DNA of 64,000 nt from Erysipelotrichaceae bacterium 66202529. GTDB taxonomy: Bacteria > Bacillota_I > Bacilli_A > Erysipelotrichales > Erysipelotrichaceae. A program made the translations under genes and the position numbers. Shown here one piece after another: positions 35,399 through 45,137 of the stretch. Below the pieces are notes generated by a model. The model was not told the DNA's origin and made no database searches. It was given only the letters and a program-made list of their open reading frames with translations. The stretch is taken from NCBI GenBank assembly GCA_017161075.1, contig CP046174.1, positions 3,410,001 to 3,474,000 on the forward strand, written 5' to 3'. Position 1 is the stretch's first letter, and every line of letters begins with the position of its first letter.

Positions 35399-37327
35399 TT
35401 ATATAGCCATGGCAGCCAGTGTCGCATCACGCACTGCCTCGAGAGCCTGCGCAACGGAAGCTGCATCCCCAACTACACTCACCTGTTCCATACCGGATAA
35501 TTCCTGTGCAAGTGCTGTATCACTGCGAGAACCAGTCGCATAAACCACATGAGTGAAATCATGACGGGTTATCTGTTCGCCGTGCACCTCCATGACAACC
35601 GTATGCTCATCCACAGATAACAGCTTTGTACCGGTCATAAGCTGCACATGCTCCTTTTGCAGGCGATCCATCAGCAGCACCCTTTCATTCACGACCATAC
35701 CTGCCGCAATTTCATCCGTCATCTCAATCATGGTAAGATACAGCGGCCCGCGCTTATTATGCAACAAATGTTCGCATACCTCACAGCCTACCATACCTCC
35801 GCCGACAACCAGAACATTACCGCCAAGGATCAGCTGATCATTTCTCAATAGCTCCCATGCTCCGATGCCATGCTGTGCAAGGCCCGGTATTGGTGGTAAT
35901 GCCTCCTTTGCCCCGGTTGCCACAATCACTGCATCATAAGCATCTGCCATCGCTTTTGTGAACTCTGTGCTTCTGCGTATATCTACGGACAGACGGCTCA
36001 GCTCATGCTCCAGATATACAATCCATTTACTAACCGGCTGTTTAAACGGCGGAACGCAGGCCAGCAGAATCTGCCCTCCCAAATGCTCACTCTTTTCAAA
36101 CAGCGTAACCGTATGTCCCCGAAGGGCCAGTGTTCTTGCGGCAGCCATACCGGCAATACCGCCCCCGGCCACTGCAACCTTCTTCTTAATCGGTGCTGGA
36201 ACCAGCTTCATTTCCAGTTCTTTTCCACAGGCAGGATTGATTACACAGCTTGCCGGATGCCGTTTTGTCTGTTCTCCTACACAGCCGATCACACAGCCGG
36301 TGCATGGCGCAATCTCATCGAATCTTTCCTCATGGGCTTTCTTAACAAGCGCAGCATCTGCCAGCAGGGCGCGTCCAAAAACAATGCCATCCACAGTCCC
36401 CTTATCCATCAGATCCATTGCCATACAAGGATCAAGAATCTTTCCAACCACGATAACAGGAACACTGCTTACCCTTCGTATTTTTTCAGCCTCAGCAACA
36501 TTGACACCCTCATGCTCACCATGACTTGGAATGATCTTATTCGGTCGCTCATACTGTGTACCTCCGCTGATTTCAAAGGCATCGATGCCATGCTCAATCA
36601 GCTTTGGAACCAGATAACACATATCCTCCACCGTATTCCCCTGTGCATCCTTTTCATCACCGCTCATGCGCAAAATGATAGGAAAGTCTTTTCCACAGGC
36701 AGCCTTGATTGCATCGATCACCTCAAACAACAAACGGGCACGGTTGTCTAGACTTCCACCATACGCATCACAGCGCTTATTGCGCATCGGTGACAGGAAG
36801 GAGCCAAGCAGCATATACGCATGCGCACAATGCAGTTCGATACCATCGAAGCCAGCCTGCTTTGCCTGTAGGGAAGCATTTGCATACAGCTCAATAATAT
36901 GCGGCAGCTCCTCTAGCTTTACTTCTCTTGTTTTTTGTCCCATAGAATTTACATACACACTGCTGGCAAGCGGAGGGATACCCATGAAGGCGGATATACT
37001 TTCCGGCCCTGGATGCGTGATCTGTGGTATAATGCAAGCTCCTGCTTCGTGTATCTTATCCGTAAACGCCTTATAGGAGGCGATGGCTTCCTCATTGCGG
37101 AAGCACAGGGTATTTCCCAGATAAGGAACAGATGGATCAACGCTTAAAGCATCCAGAATGATACAGCCAACACCGCCGCGTGCACGCTCGAGCCAGTATT
37201 CCTGCATGCGCTCATTTACACAGCCGTCACTGCTTTCATAGCCCAATGACATCGGTGCCATAAAGGTCGCATTACGCAGCTTCATAGTGGAAATCTGCAA
37301 CGGTTGAAAAAGCTTTGATGCGTTCAT
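35399..37327 (-). CDS. NADH:flavin oxidoreductase / FAD-dependent enoate reductase (bai/FadH-like)
   Basis: 642 residues in three parts. Residues 1-340 are an old-yellow-enzyme FMN barrel (LFQPLQISTMKLRNATFMAPM, HCAHAYMLLGSFLSP...DAYGGSLDNRARL). A 4Fe-4S site follows: CTGCVIGC, then Cys after 11 residues. Residues 380-642 are an FAD/NAD(P) module (VAVAGGGIAGMAAARTLALRG, VLVVGGGMVGCEV). This matches 2,4-dienoyl-CoA reductases and the bile acid enzymes BaiCD and BaiH, which reduce conjugated double bonds. It is the last gene of the AraC operon, 17 bp after its paralogue. AGGAGG precedes the ATG. Confidence 0.9.
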   Translation of the reverse strand: MNASKLFQPLQISTMKLRNATFMAPMSLGYESSDGCVNERMQEYWLERARGGVGCIILDALSVDPSVPYLGNTLCFRNEEAIASYKAFTDKIHEAGACIIPQITHPGPESISAFMGIPPLASSVYVNSMGQKTREVKLEELPHIIELYANASLQAKQAGFDGIELHCAHAYMLLGSFLSPMRNKRCDAYGGSLDNRARLLFEVIDAIKAACGKDFPIILRMSGDEKDAQGNTVEDMCYLVPKLIEHGIDAFEISGGTQYERPNKIIPSHGEHEGVNVAEAEKIRRVSSVPVIVVGKILDPCMAMDLMDKGTVDGIVFGRALLADAALVKKAHEERFDEIAPCTGCVIGCVGEQTKRHPASCVINPACGKELEMKLVPAPIKKKVAVAGGGIAGMAAARTLALRGHTVTLFEKSEHLGGQILLACVPPFKQPVSKWIVYLEHELSRLSVDIRRSTEFTKAMADAYDAVIVATGAKEALPPIPGLAQHGIGAWELLRNDQLILGGNVLVVGGGMVGCEVCEHLLHNKRGPLYLTMIEMTDEIAAGMVVNERVLLMDRLQKEHVQLMTGTKLLSVDEHTVVMEVHGEQITRHDFTHVVYATGSRSDTALAQELSGMEQVSVVGDAASVAQALEAVRDATLAAMAI

Positions 37328-37344
37328 AAACTACTTACCTCCTA

Positions 37345-39273
37345 TTATAATTGCCGGGCAATTTCATGTGCTTCTGCGATTGCCTGCAATGCCCTTCTTG
37401 CCTGCTTCGCATCTCCGATGATATGATACGGAAGCTGTTTAGACTCACATGCCTGTACCAGGGCTTCATGCTCTCTGGCCTTTGCGCCAACGGCCATTAC
37501 AACACTGTCACAGACGATTTCCTTTTCACAGCCCTCCTGCTCTACCAGAATTCCATGCTCGCTGACTGCCTTCAGGGATGTATTCACCACGGTTTCAATA
37601 TGGTGCATATACAGCGATTCCATCACACAGATTTTCCGCAAGGCGCCCAAATCCTTCGCAACGGCATCCATCATTTCAATCACCGTTACCTGACAGCCCT
37701 GTTCACTCAGAAATTCCGCGGTTTCCACACCGACCAGACCGCCGCCAATCACAGCTACATGCCCTTCTGCCTTTACCTTTTTATTCAGAATATCATGAGA
37801 ATTGTATACATTTGAACGGTCTGCGCCCGGGATACGCAAATGTATCGGCTCTGCACCAATCGCAAGAATTACCTCATCCCAGCTGCCATCCGCAATCAGC
37901 TGTGCAGTTACCGGAGTCTGCAGGTGAATTTCCACACCAAGCCGCTTTGCCTTTTCTCCATAGGACTCTGCAGCTGCTTTCATTTCTTCTTTACGCGGAG
38001 CTCTTCCCGCCGTCACAAACTGGCCGCCCAGCGTATCGCTTGCCTCATAAACCACAGACATATGACCTCTCTGCTTCAAAATACAGGCTGCCTCTAAACC
38101 GGCTACACCGCCACCGGCCACCAGCACCCTTTTCGGCTTCTGTGCAGGGATGAGCTGATCCTGCGCCTCTTTCCCAAGGTATGGATTTCGCATACAGGTG
38201 ATAAACGGAACACCAGGATCCGTGAAGCCGTCATAACAGCCCTGATCACAGCCGATGCAATAGACAATATCCTGTAGCCTGCCTTCCTTTGCTTTGTTAC
38301 AGAACTGCGCATCTGCCAGCTGTGCACGTCCCATGACAACCAGATCTGCTTTATCCTGTTCCAGAATCTCCTCTGCCAGAAACGGTGTATTGATACGGCC
38401 GACTGCGATACACAGCATACCGGTTTCCTTACGGATTTTGGCACAGTTGTCTACATTAAAGCCCTTTGGAATATCAATCGGCGGCACCTCATATTTCAGA
38501 CCTGCGGTGATCATATTGCCACGGGAAATGTCCAATACATCCACACCAGCCTCTTTGGCCAGCTTACAATAGCGGATCACATCCTCTATCGTCAATCCGT
38601 TTTCCAGATAATCATCCTGTGCATCCAGACGCATCAAAAGCGGCATATCCTGCGGGATATTTTCACGGATTGCACGAATGCAGTCCAGCGGAAATTTACA
38701 GCGCTTTTCAAAGGTTCCTCCATAGGCATCCTCTCGATGATTGAAGGCAGGTGACAGAAAGGAATGCGGCAGATAATTATGCCCGCAATGAAATTCCACA
38801 CAGTCATAGCCTGCTTCCACTGCTCGCTTTGCCGCAGCTCCAAAGCATGCGACAACCTCTTCAATCGTTTCCACATCAACTGCAGGGATGGTATAGCCAT
38901 GTACATTCAGATCACTGGCAACCAGTATCCTTGCCTTTGGATCCATGCTGGCTGCCAGACTTCCCTGCCACAGCTGTACGCCGCATTTCCCTCCTGCCTC
39001 ATGAATAGCATCACAAAATGCTTTGTGCGAAGGGATATAGGAGTCGTTATGCAAGGCCAGAAATTTTCTGGGAGCACTTGGTGCATGCACGGCACATACC
39101 TCAGACAGATTCAGACCGCAGCCGCCCTTTACCCGGGCTACCTGATAATCGATGATCTGCTGTGTCACAGCTCCATCCTCTGCCGCCATCTTCGTTCCCA
39201 TAGCAGGCAGCACAATCCGGTTTTTTACTTCCATTCCGCGAATCTTTAGTGGTTCAAATAGTTTTTCAAACAT
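37345..39273 (-). CDS. NADH:flavin oxidoreductase / FAD-dependent enoate reductase (bai/FadH-like)
   Basis: 642 residues from the ATG at 39271-39273 (CAGGAGG 11 nt upstream); an earlier ATG has no site. The FMN barrel starts LFEPLKIRGMEVKNRIVLPAMGTKM and has FHCGHNYLPHSFLSPAFNHREDAYGG. The cluster site is CIGCDQGC plus a Cys 13 residues later. The FAD/NAD part reads VLVAGGGVAGLEAACIL and VAVIGGGLVGVETAEFL. It is a diverged paralogue of the gene 17 bp downstream, and the two may act on successive double bonds of one substrate. An AraC-type regulator gene lies 80 bp upstream on the same strand. Confidence 0.9.
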   Translation of the reverse strand: MFEKLFEPLKIRGMEVKNRIVLPAMGTKMAAEDGAVTQQIIDYQVARVKGGCGLNLSEVCAVHAPSAPRKFLALHNDSYIPSHKAFCDAIHEAGGKCGVQLWQGSLAASMDPKARILVASDLNVHGYTIPAVDVETIEEVVACFGAAAKRAVEAGYDCVEFHCGHNYLPHSFLSPAFNHREDAYGGTFEKRCKFPLDCIRAIRENIPQDMPLLMRLDAQDDYLENGLTIEDVIRYCKLAKEAGVDVLDISRGNMITAGLKYEVPPIDIPKGFNVDNCAKIRKETGMLCIAVGRINTPFLAEEILEQDKADLVVMGRAQLADAQFCNKAKEGRLQDIVYCIGCDQGCYDGFTDPGVPFITCMRNPYLGKEAQDQLIPAQKPKRVLVAGGGVAGLEAACILKQRGHMSVVYEASDTLGGQFVTAGRAPRKEEMKAAAESYGEKAKRLGVEIHLQTPVTAQLIADGSWDEVILAIGAEPIHLRIPGADRSNVYNSHDILNKKVKAEGHVAVIGGGLVGVETAEFLSEQGCQVTVIEMMDAVAKDLGALRKICVMESLYMHHIETVVNTSLKAVSEHGILVEQEGCEKEIVCDSVVMAVGAKAREHEALVQACESKQLPYHIIGDAKQARRALQAIAEAHEIARQL

Positions 39274-39353
39274 AATAAAAGACCTCCTGATACTTAAATT
39301 ATAACGCTTACACAAAAAACGTATATTTAAAATCAAAGGTCTTTTTCTCATTT

Positions 39354-40532
39354 TTACATATGCTTTTGACGGTACTGTACCGGTGTACAGCCCATTATTG
39401 AAACAAATATCCGCTCAAAGACTGCCAGTGAGGAAAAGCCGCAATCCATAGCAATCGAGGTAATGGTACGCCTCGTTGCCGCAAGAAGGGCGGCTGCCTG
39501 CTGTACTCGTACACGGTTCAGCTCCTGATTCCAGCTTGTATGATATTCCTGCTTTAGCAGCTGTTCCAGCTCATAGCCCTTGCGATGGCACTGCTTCGCC
39601 ATATCCTCTACAGTGATATCCTGTGAGAAATGCTGGTAAAGATACTGCATGATCTGCAAATACAAATCCTTACGGCAATAGAAATGCTCATTGTCAAGAA
39701 TGCGATGCTTCTGATAATCCTGCGGTGAGGTTTTCGTCCACGCCTGAAACTGCCGATAAAAGGCTGCAGTGGAGGAATATGACAACAGATCGACAATATA
39801 AGAAACAGATAAGTCTTCAAAGTGAAGAAGGGCGCAGGCATTGATTATTTTCCCAAAGGATTGCAGACGGGAAAAGCTGTAGCCACACGTATCCTTTACC
39901 AGCTGGTTGAGATAACGGGGATGCAGCTGCAGCAGTTCAGCGGCATCCTGTAAAGAAAACTGCTCCTGAGATGCGACGATGATACGCTTGATCAGCTTCC
40001 AAACAGGCGGCTCAGGCGATGCTTCCTGCAGCTGCAATGCATAGCGGCAAAACAGCATATGAATCTGAAGGACAATATACATCAGCATATTCCGGGAACC
40101 AAAGGCTGTGCTTTCATATTCCTGCAAAGCGTTTTGAAACATAGCCAGCAGTGCTGTATCCGTACATGCAAGACAAGCCGGTGTCTCATATACCAGCGAA
40201 GCATTTCTTCCTCTTGGATGCTTTTCCCACATGGCATGCATAAACAGTCCGATATAAAACCGTATGCGCAAAATATGCAGGGAGGTTCGTATTTCTGGTA
40301 TTTCATACAGATGATGGGCATACAGACAGAGAAACGAATCCCTTTTCAGGGTATACGCAACACCATTTACGATGATATCCCCATCCCCGTCAAGCACATA
40401 CCAGAGCTCCACACGCTCATGCTGGGTAAGTGGAAGCGCCTGAAAAATTTCCATTGTATCTACCTGTATCTCCTGCTCTTTATAGGACTGAAAATAATCA
40501 ATCCCTGTATACCAGTCCCTTTGCTGCTGCAT
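39354..40532 (-). CDS. AraC-type regulator with two HTH domains
   Basis: 392 residues from the ATG at 40530-40532. Residues about 20-110 form a cupin-like ligand pocket (ERVELWYVLDGDGDIIVNGVAYTL). An AraC HTH pair follows at 180-275 (LQDAAELLQLHPRYLNQLVKDTCGYSFSRLQ...SYSSTAAFYRQFQAWTKTSPQDYQ). A second complete one lies at 290-392 (VEDMAKQCHRKGYELEQLLKQEYHTSWNQELNRVR...CGFSSLAVFERIFVSIMGCTPVQYR). Most AraC proteins have one. It stands upstream of the two oxidoreductases and probably activates them when their substrate or product is bound. Confidence 0.9.
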   Translation of the reverse strand: MQQQRDWYTGIDYFQSYKEQEIQVDTMEIFQALPLTQHERVELWYVLDGDGDIIVNGVAYTLKRDSFLCLYAHHLYEIPEIRTSLHILRIRFYIGLFMHAMWEKHPRGRNASLVYETPACLACTDTALLAMFQNALQEYESTAFGSRNMLMYIVLQIHMLFCRYALQLQEASPEPPVWKLIKRIIVASQEQFSLQDAAELLQLHPRYLNQLVKDTCGYSFSRLQSFGKIINACALLHFEDLSVSYIVDLLSYSSTAAFYRQFQAWTKTSPQDYQKHRILDNEHFYCRKDLYLQIMQYLYQHFSQDITVEDMAKQCHRKGYELEQLLKQEYHTSWNQELNRVRVQQAAALLAATRRTITSIAMDCGFSSLAVFERIFVSIMGCTPVQYRQKHM

Positions 40533-40776
40533 TCCCTCACATCCTTTTTTATCATAAGAAAAAATAGTAAAAGTATACCGTATCATACTGCATCGCCTAT
40601 GAAGGATGTTATGGAAGCCTGTCGAAATCCCATATAAACCTAAAGGCTAAGAATTGAAACAGCATACCTTTAATGAATCCTGCAGGTACCCAATGTTCAA
40701 TCTTTTATTTCCTATTAGGAAAAAACTACACAAGCCGCCTTGTTCTTCACATACCACATATCCCGTCATATAGGTC

Positions 40777-40802
40777 AAAAAGAAAAGGGGAGTTTTCCCC
40801 TT
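40777..40802 (-). terminator. Terminator after the nucleotidyltransferase
   Basis: On the minus strand AAGGGGA and TCCCCTT enclose a 4-nt loop and TTCTTTTT follows. It is directly behind the stop at 40807. Confidence 0.9.
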
Positions 40803-40806
40803 GCTG

Positions 40807-41718
40807 TTATTTACCCCAGAGCGGTACCGGATATTTGCCTGCTTCGATCAGCTTGCGAATACCTTCCTTCACCATTGGCTTATCCTCCTGATAGGTGACA
40901 CCATACCACTTATCATCACTGGATAATACCGTCACACTGGCTTTTCCTTCACGAATCAGTGTATCAACGGTTACCGGGATGTAAAATTCACTCTTTAACG
41001 GATTTTCTTTTACAGTTTCCTGCAGGAAGGTTGGGAAGCGTTCCTCCACTTCCTCCATGAATTTCGGTGTGAAGCCCCACATATTCATAGATACCAGGGA
41101 ATTGGCATCCACATCATACCAGGTATCATTTTCATAATACTGCACCTTGCCATCGCGTTTTTCAATTCTGGTGCGCTCATCGACGCCAGCCAGCTTGCCA
41201 TCTTCCACCTTGCACACGCCACGGGCAACACTGCCATGATCAGTCAGCGTATTTCCAAGCACAAAGCCAACCATGCTGTATGCAGTCTCATCCGTATTGG
41301 AAACCAGATAGTCGTGCAGCTTCTGGAATGAAGCAATGCCGTAATAATCATCCGCATTGATAACTGCAAACGGTTCATGAATAACATTCTTACAGCATAA
41401 AATCGCATGCGCGGTACCCCATGGTTTTACACGGTCTGCAGGTATTTCATACCCTTCAGGCAGACAGGCATCCATTTCCTGGAATACATATTCCACCTTG
41501 ATATGCTCTTCAATTTTATTTCCGATTGCTTTCTTGAAATCATCCTCAATAGCTTTCTTTATAATAAACACGATTTTGTTGAAGCCTGCACGGATTGCAT
41601 CAAACGCAGACATTTCAAGAATAATTTCTCCATTCGGCCCAATCGGGTCAATCTGCTTCAGTCCTCCATAACGGCTGCCCATACCGGCTGCCAGTACAAC
41701 TAATGTCACATCTTTCAT
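40807..41718 (-). CDS. Sugar-phosphate nucleotidyltransferase-like protein
   Basis: 303 residues. The N terminus VTLVVLAAGMGSRYGGLKQ is the nucleotide-binding motif (GxGxRxG...K), then KPWGTAHAILC, and the metal-binding pair is in VINADDYYG. It belongs to the NTP_transferase family that activates sugar-1-phosphates as NDP-sugars; the exact sugar is not readable. Alone with its own terminator. GAGGTGAGATA precedes the ATG. Confidence 0.88.
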   Translation of the reverse strand: MKDVTLVVLAAGMGSRYGGLKQIDPIGPNGEIILEMSAFDAIRAGFNKIVFIIKKAIEDDFKKAIGNKIEEHIKVEYVFQEMDACLPEGYEIPADRVKPWGTAHAILCCKNVIHEPFAVINADDYYGIASFQKLHDYLVSNTDETAYSMVGFVLGNTLTDHGSVARGVCKVEDGKLAGVDERTRIEKRDGKVQYYENDTWYDVDANSLVSMNMWGFTPKFMEEVEERFPTFLQETVKENPLKSEFYIPVTVDTLIREGKASVTVLSSDDKWYGVTYQEDKPMVKEGIRKLIEAGKYPVPLWGK

Positions 41719-41837
41719 TATCTCACCTCATTGTCCCTATTCTATCATAGTTGGAATTTGATGAAAAGGATTACAACACGATTTTAATAATTCTTCACAA
41801 GAAATCATAAATTACAGGCTTTCTTCTGCTATTTCAT

Positions 41838-42434
41838 TCATCCCTTATGTGTTTGTATACGGTATGCAAGATAGTCCATCAGCTCTTGAAGCTGCGTTTG
41901 ATGCCAGTCCGGTTCAATCTGATCATCCTGCAGACAGCAGGCATGATAAATCAGACCTCTTGCGTGTGTCAACAGGCCCCATGTGATTGCCGCAACCGCC
42001 CCATGAGGCACCAGCTGTTCCAGCTCATTTGCCAGCAGCTTGAATATAGAGCGCTGCTCATCGAAAAAATACGCATCATGATATTTGATATGACATATAT
42101 AAATCTGTCGTATCGTATGCATATCATCCAGTGTTACCATATGCAGATAGCAGGTCATAATACGCTGTATATTTTCCCATGGCTCTGATGTTAGCTTTAA
42201 TGCTTCAAATTGTGCGTCCGCCTGCCGGTAACCATATAAAAGCGCAGCCTCCTTACAGGAAAAATATAAATAGAAGGTTCCGATGGATACCCCGGCCCGC
42301 TGACATACACTGCGAATCGTGATATCGCTGAGATCTGCCTCCCTCATACATTCGTGCACAGCCTCCACTATTTTCCGTCTTGTTTGTTCCGTCTGCTGCG
42401 GTCTGCGCCGTATTTCTTTTTCTTCCGTTTTCAT
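41838..42434 (-). CDS. TetR family regulator
   Basis: 198 residues. The HTH at 15-62 reads RRKIVEAVHECMREADLSDITIRSVCQRAGVSIGTFYLYFSCKEAALLYGY. The remaining helical part is a ligand/dimer domain without recognisable specificity. It is divergent from the third flavin oxidoreductase, with a TetR-like palindrome between them. The simplest reading is that it represses that gene until the enoate-type substrate arrives. Confidence 0.92.
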   Translation of the reverse strand: MKTEEKEIRRRPQQTEQTRRKIVEAVHECMREADLSDITIRSVCQRAGVSIGTFYLYFSCKEAALLYGYRQADAQFEALKLTSEPWENIQRIMTCYLHMVTLDDMHTIRQIYICHIKYHDAYFFDEQRSIFKLLANELEQLVPHGAVAAITWGLLTHARGLIYHACCLQDDQIEPDWHQTQLQELMDYLAYRIQTHKG

Positions 42435-42498
42435 ATCGTCACCTGCTTCTGTTCATCATTGTATCGTATCCCTGTGAAAAATTCAATGAAGATAGCTC

Positions 42499-42547
42499 TT
42501 GACATCCAGAATGTAAGTGCTATCATATAATTAAATGAACACGTTCA
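42499..42547 (+). promoter_or_regulatory. Promoter and TetR operator of the divergent flavin oxidoreductase
   Basis: TTGACA (42499-42504) lies 16 nt before TATCAT. Downstream at 42536-42547 is the palindrome TGAAC-AC-GTTCA, flanked by matching AA and TT, typical of TetR operators and positioned to block transcription. Confidence 0.65.
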
Positions 42548-42565
42548 CTTACGAGGAGGAAGCAT

Positions 42566-44560
42566 ATGAAAAAGGAATATGAAGCTTTATTTACACCAAT
42601 TCGTATCGGTAAGGTTGAGATACGAAACCGCTTTGCCATGGCACCGATGGCGATGGGACAGCTGGATGATCACTGGGCCTACAAGCAGGAATCCATTGAT
42701 TATTTCACAGAGCGTGCCAGAGGCGGTACCGGTCTGATTATCACAGGTGCCAATTTCATTGAAAACAGAATTGAGAAGCATCGTAAGGCAAGCTTTCCAT
42801 GTCCTCTGGAGGATCCGCAAAGCTACATGACACAGCTGAAAAAAATGAGCGATAATATCCATTCCTACAATTCCAAGCTGTTTGTTCAGCTAACTGCCGG
42901 ACTGGGCCGTTCCGCCATTCCTGCCATGATTCTGGATAATACCTTTGTGGCACCGAGTGCTACCACGAATCGCTGGGATCCTTCCATTCAGCACCGTGCA
43001 TTGACAACGGAAGAAATCTACGAGCTGATTAAGGATTTTGCGACCTGTGCAATGCTGGCAAAGATGGGCGGTGCTGACGGTATTGAGGTGCATGCCGTTC
43101 ATGAGGGATATCTGCTGGATAATTTCACGATGGAATATTTCAATCATCGTGAGGATGAGTTTGGCGGTGATCTGATGGGCAGACTGCGTTTCCCACTCGC
43201 TATCCTGCAGGCGGTGAAGCAGGCTTGCGGAAAGGATTTCCCTGTAATTTTAAGATTCTCTTTAAAGAGCTTTATCCGTGCAGAGCGTCATGGTATTCTG
43301 CCTGGTGAATCCTATCCGGAGCTGGGCAGAGATATTGAAGAGGGGCTTCAGTTTGCGAAAATTCTGACAGAAGCCGGCTATGATGCGCTGAATGTGGATG
43401 CCGGAAGCTATGATGCCTGGTACTGGGCACATCCGCCGTTCTTCCAGGATCGCGGTTTGTATCTGCCATTCGCAGAAAAGGTAAAAGAGGTTGTTAAGGT
43501 ACCGGTTTTAACAGCCGGGCGTATGGGGTATCCGCAGCTTGCCGCAGATGCGTTAAATGATGGTAAATGTGACATGGTGGTATTGGGAAGACCACTGCTT
43601 GCGGATCCGGAGTTCGTAAATAAAATGCGTTTTGGAAATGTAGCGGATATCCGTCCGTGTCTGTCCTGCCATGACGGCTGCTTTAACCGGGCACATTCCA
43701 TGCGTCTGATGTCCTGTGCGGTCAATCCGCAGTGCAACCGGGAAAAAGAGGCGGCATTCGCAAAGGCGGATACCCAAAAGAACTGCCTTGTTATCGGAGG
43801 TGGACCAGCCGGTATGGAGGCCGCAAGAGTTCTGGCACTTCGCGGGCATCATGTTACGCTGCTGGAGAAGGAGGCAAGGCTTGGCGGAATGTACCGCTGG
43901 GCAAGTGTACCGGAGTTTAAGGATGATGGAAAGCTGTTGCTTCAATGGTATGAGCATCAGATGGAGAGCCTGCATGTACAGGTTGTAGTAAATTGTGAGG
44001 CACAGCCCGAGGATTCCCGTATTGCAGAAGCTGATGTAGTCATCTGTGCAACCGGCAGTCATGCATTCCTGCCGCCAATCAAGGGCATAGAGCATGGTGT
44101 AACAGCAGTGGATGTATTAAAAGGCACAATTACTGCCGCTGAAGAAACGACCATTATCGGTGGCGGTCTTGTCGGCTGTGAGCTGGCAATCTGGCTGTCA
44201 CAGCATGGAAAACGAGTGCGTATAGTGGAGATGGCAGATAAGCTGATGTCTACCGGAGCACCTGCGGATATGAATAAGCAGATGATTCTGGAGCTGCTGG
44301 AGCATCATCATGTGGATATCCGGCTGCAGGCAAAGCTGAAGGAAATTCGTGAGAACAGCATCGTTATCGAAGCAGATGGCAATGATCAGGAGCTGGAAAG
44401 CAAATGCACAATTCTGGCTTTGGGCTACCGGAGTAACCGCTTCCTGTATGACCAGATTCTGTTGAAGGCAAAGGATATTTATAATATTGGAGACAGCGCT
44501 CATCCAAAGGACATCATGGAGGGCATCTGGGATGCCTATGAGCTGTGCTCTCACCTGTAA
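42566..44560 (+). CDS. NADH:flavin oxidoreductase / FAD-dependent enoate reductase (BaiH-like)
   Basis: 664 residues, slightly longer than the other two. The FMN barrel begins LFTPIRIGKVEIRNRFAMAPMAMGQL and has EVHAVHEGYLLDNFTMEYFNHREDEFGG with the RFSLKSFI segment seen in BaiH. The cluster site is CLSCHDGC then Cys after 11 residues. The FAD/NAD module reads CLVIGGGPAGMEAARVLALRG and TTIIGGGLVGCELAIWL. AGGAGG stands 6 nt before the ATG. It is under its own TetR control, apart from the AraC-linked pair, and so probably handles a different unsaturated compound. Confidence 0.9.
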   Translation: MKKEYEALFTPIRIGKVEIRNRFAMAPMAMGQLDDHWAYKQESIDYFTERARGGTGLIITGANFIENRIEKHRKASFPCPLEDPQSYMTQLKKMSDNIHSYNSKLFVQLTAGLGRSAIPAMILDNTFVAPSATTNRWDPSIQHRALTTEEIYELIKDFATCAMLAKMGGADGIEVHAVHEGYLLDNFTMEYFNHREDEFGGDLMGRLRFPLAILQAVKQACGKDFPVILRFSLKSFIRAERHGILPGESYPELGRDIEEGLQFAKILTEAGYDALNVDAGSYDAWYWAHPPFFQDRGLYLPFAEKVKEVVKVPVLTAGRMGYPQLAADALNDGKCDMVVLGRPLLADPEFVNKMRFGNVADIRPCLSCHDGCFNRAHSMRLMSCAVNPQCNREKEAAFAKADTQKNCLVIGGGPAGMEAARVLALRGHHVTLLEKEARLGGMYRWASVPEFKDDGKLLLQWYEHQMESLHVQVVVNCEAQPEDSRIAEADVVICATGSHAFLPPIKGIEHGVTAVDVLKGTITAAEETTIIGGGLVGCELAIWLSQHGKRVRIVEMADKLMSTGAPADMNKQMILELLEHHHVDIRLQAKLKEIRENSIVIEADGNDQELESKCTILALGYRSNRFLYDQILLKAKDIYNIGDSAHPKDIMEGIWDAYELCSHL

Positions 44561-44593
44561 TATATGATTTTGGCTTACCTTAATTAGAAAAGG

Positions 44594-44625
44594 CCTCTGG
44601 AATGAAGTGTTCCGGAGGCTTTTTA
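44594..44625 (+). terminator. Terminator after the BaiH-like gene
   Basis: GCCTCTGGAA and TTCCGGAGGC form a 10-bp stem with one mismatch, then TTTTT. Confidence 0.9.
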
Positions 44626-45137
44626 ATGTTATGGCTGCTTCGCCTGTCTTTGTGCCTGGCAAAGCTCTCCTGCATGCTTTTATCTGTATGATTTCCCTGC
44701 TTTTTAGGGGTTGTTCGATATGATAAGTATCCTCTTTCTGATATCAGTAAACAGGGTTTTCGCTTTCCCTGTCAGTCCAATTAGCTTAATGCTTTGTCAA
44801 AGGTTAATTCAGAACCCGCACAGAAACTTGTGCGGATTGCACATTCCAACACCTTGGGTATGGTTATGACTACGATGGAATCCGCGCACAGATGCTTGCG
44901 TGAAATGCATACTCCAACAGGGCAATTCTTTACAGCTGCATGATGCTTGTGTAACGATTCCGTAATGAATGCATTCACATTACGTTTTCATGTATGCCAT
45001 ACAGCCGGAAAAAAATAGAAAACAGAAGCCTCTCCAGCTTCATATACTTAACCGTGAATGTTATGATACCGCAGAAAAAAAGCTGAATCCTGTAATATGA
45101 AATTCAGCTATAAAATCTGTTTATCCTTACATTTGCA
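44626..45137. other. Gene-free stretch with degenerate repeats
   Basis: A perfect 7-bp hairpin CCGCACA-N6-TGTGCGG lies at 44816-44835. A related copy begins at 44882 (CCGCGCACAGATGCTTGCG), and both end in a similar ...TCCAAC. A weaker third copy lies near 44934-44978. A 65-codon frame on the minus strand across them looks incidental. Confidence 0.45.

Noticed and set aside
35399..44560. A complete bile-acid 7-dehydroxylation (bai) operon
   Set aside because: Only the reductase-type enzymes are present; CoA ligase, CoA transferase and dehydratase genes are absent.
44781..44978. 65-codon minus-strand frame
   Set aside because: Lies over imperfect repeats, no ribosome site, no recognisable family.
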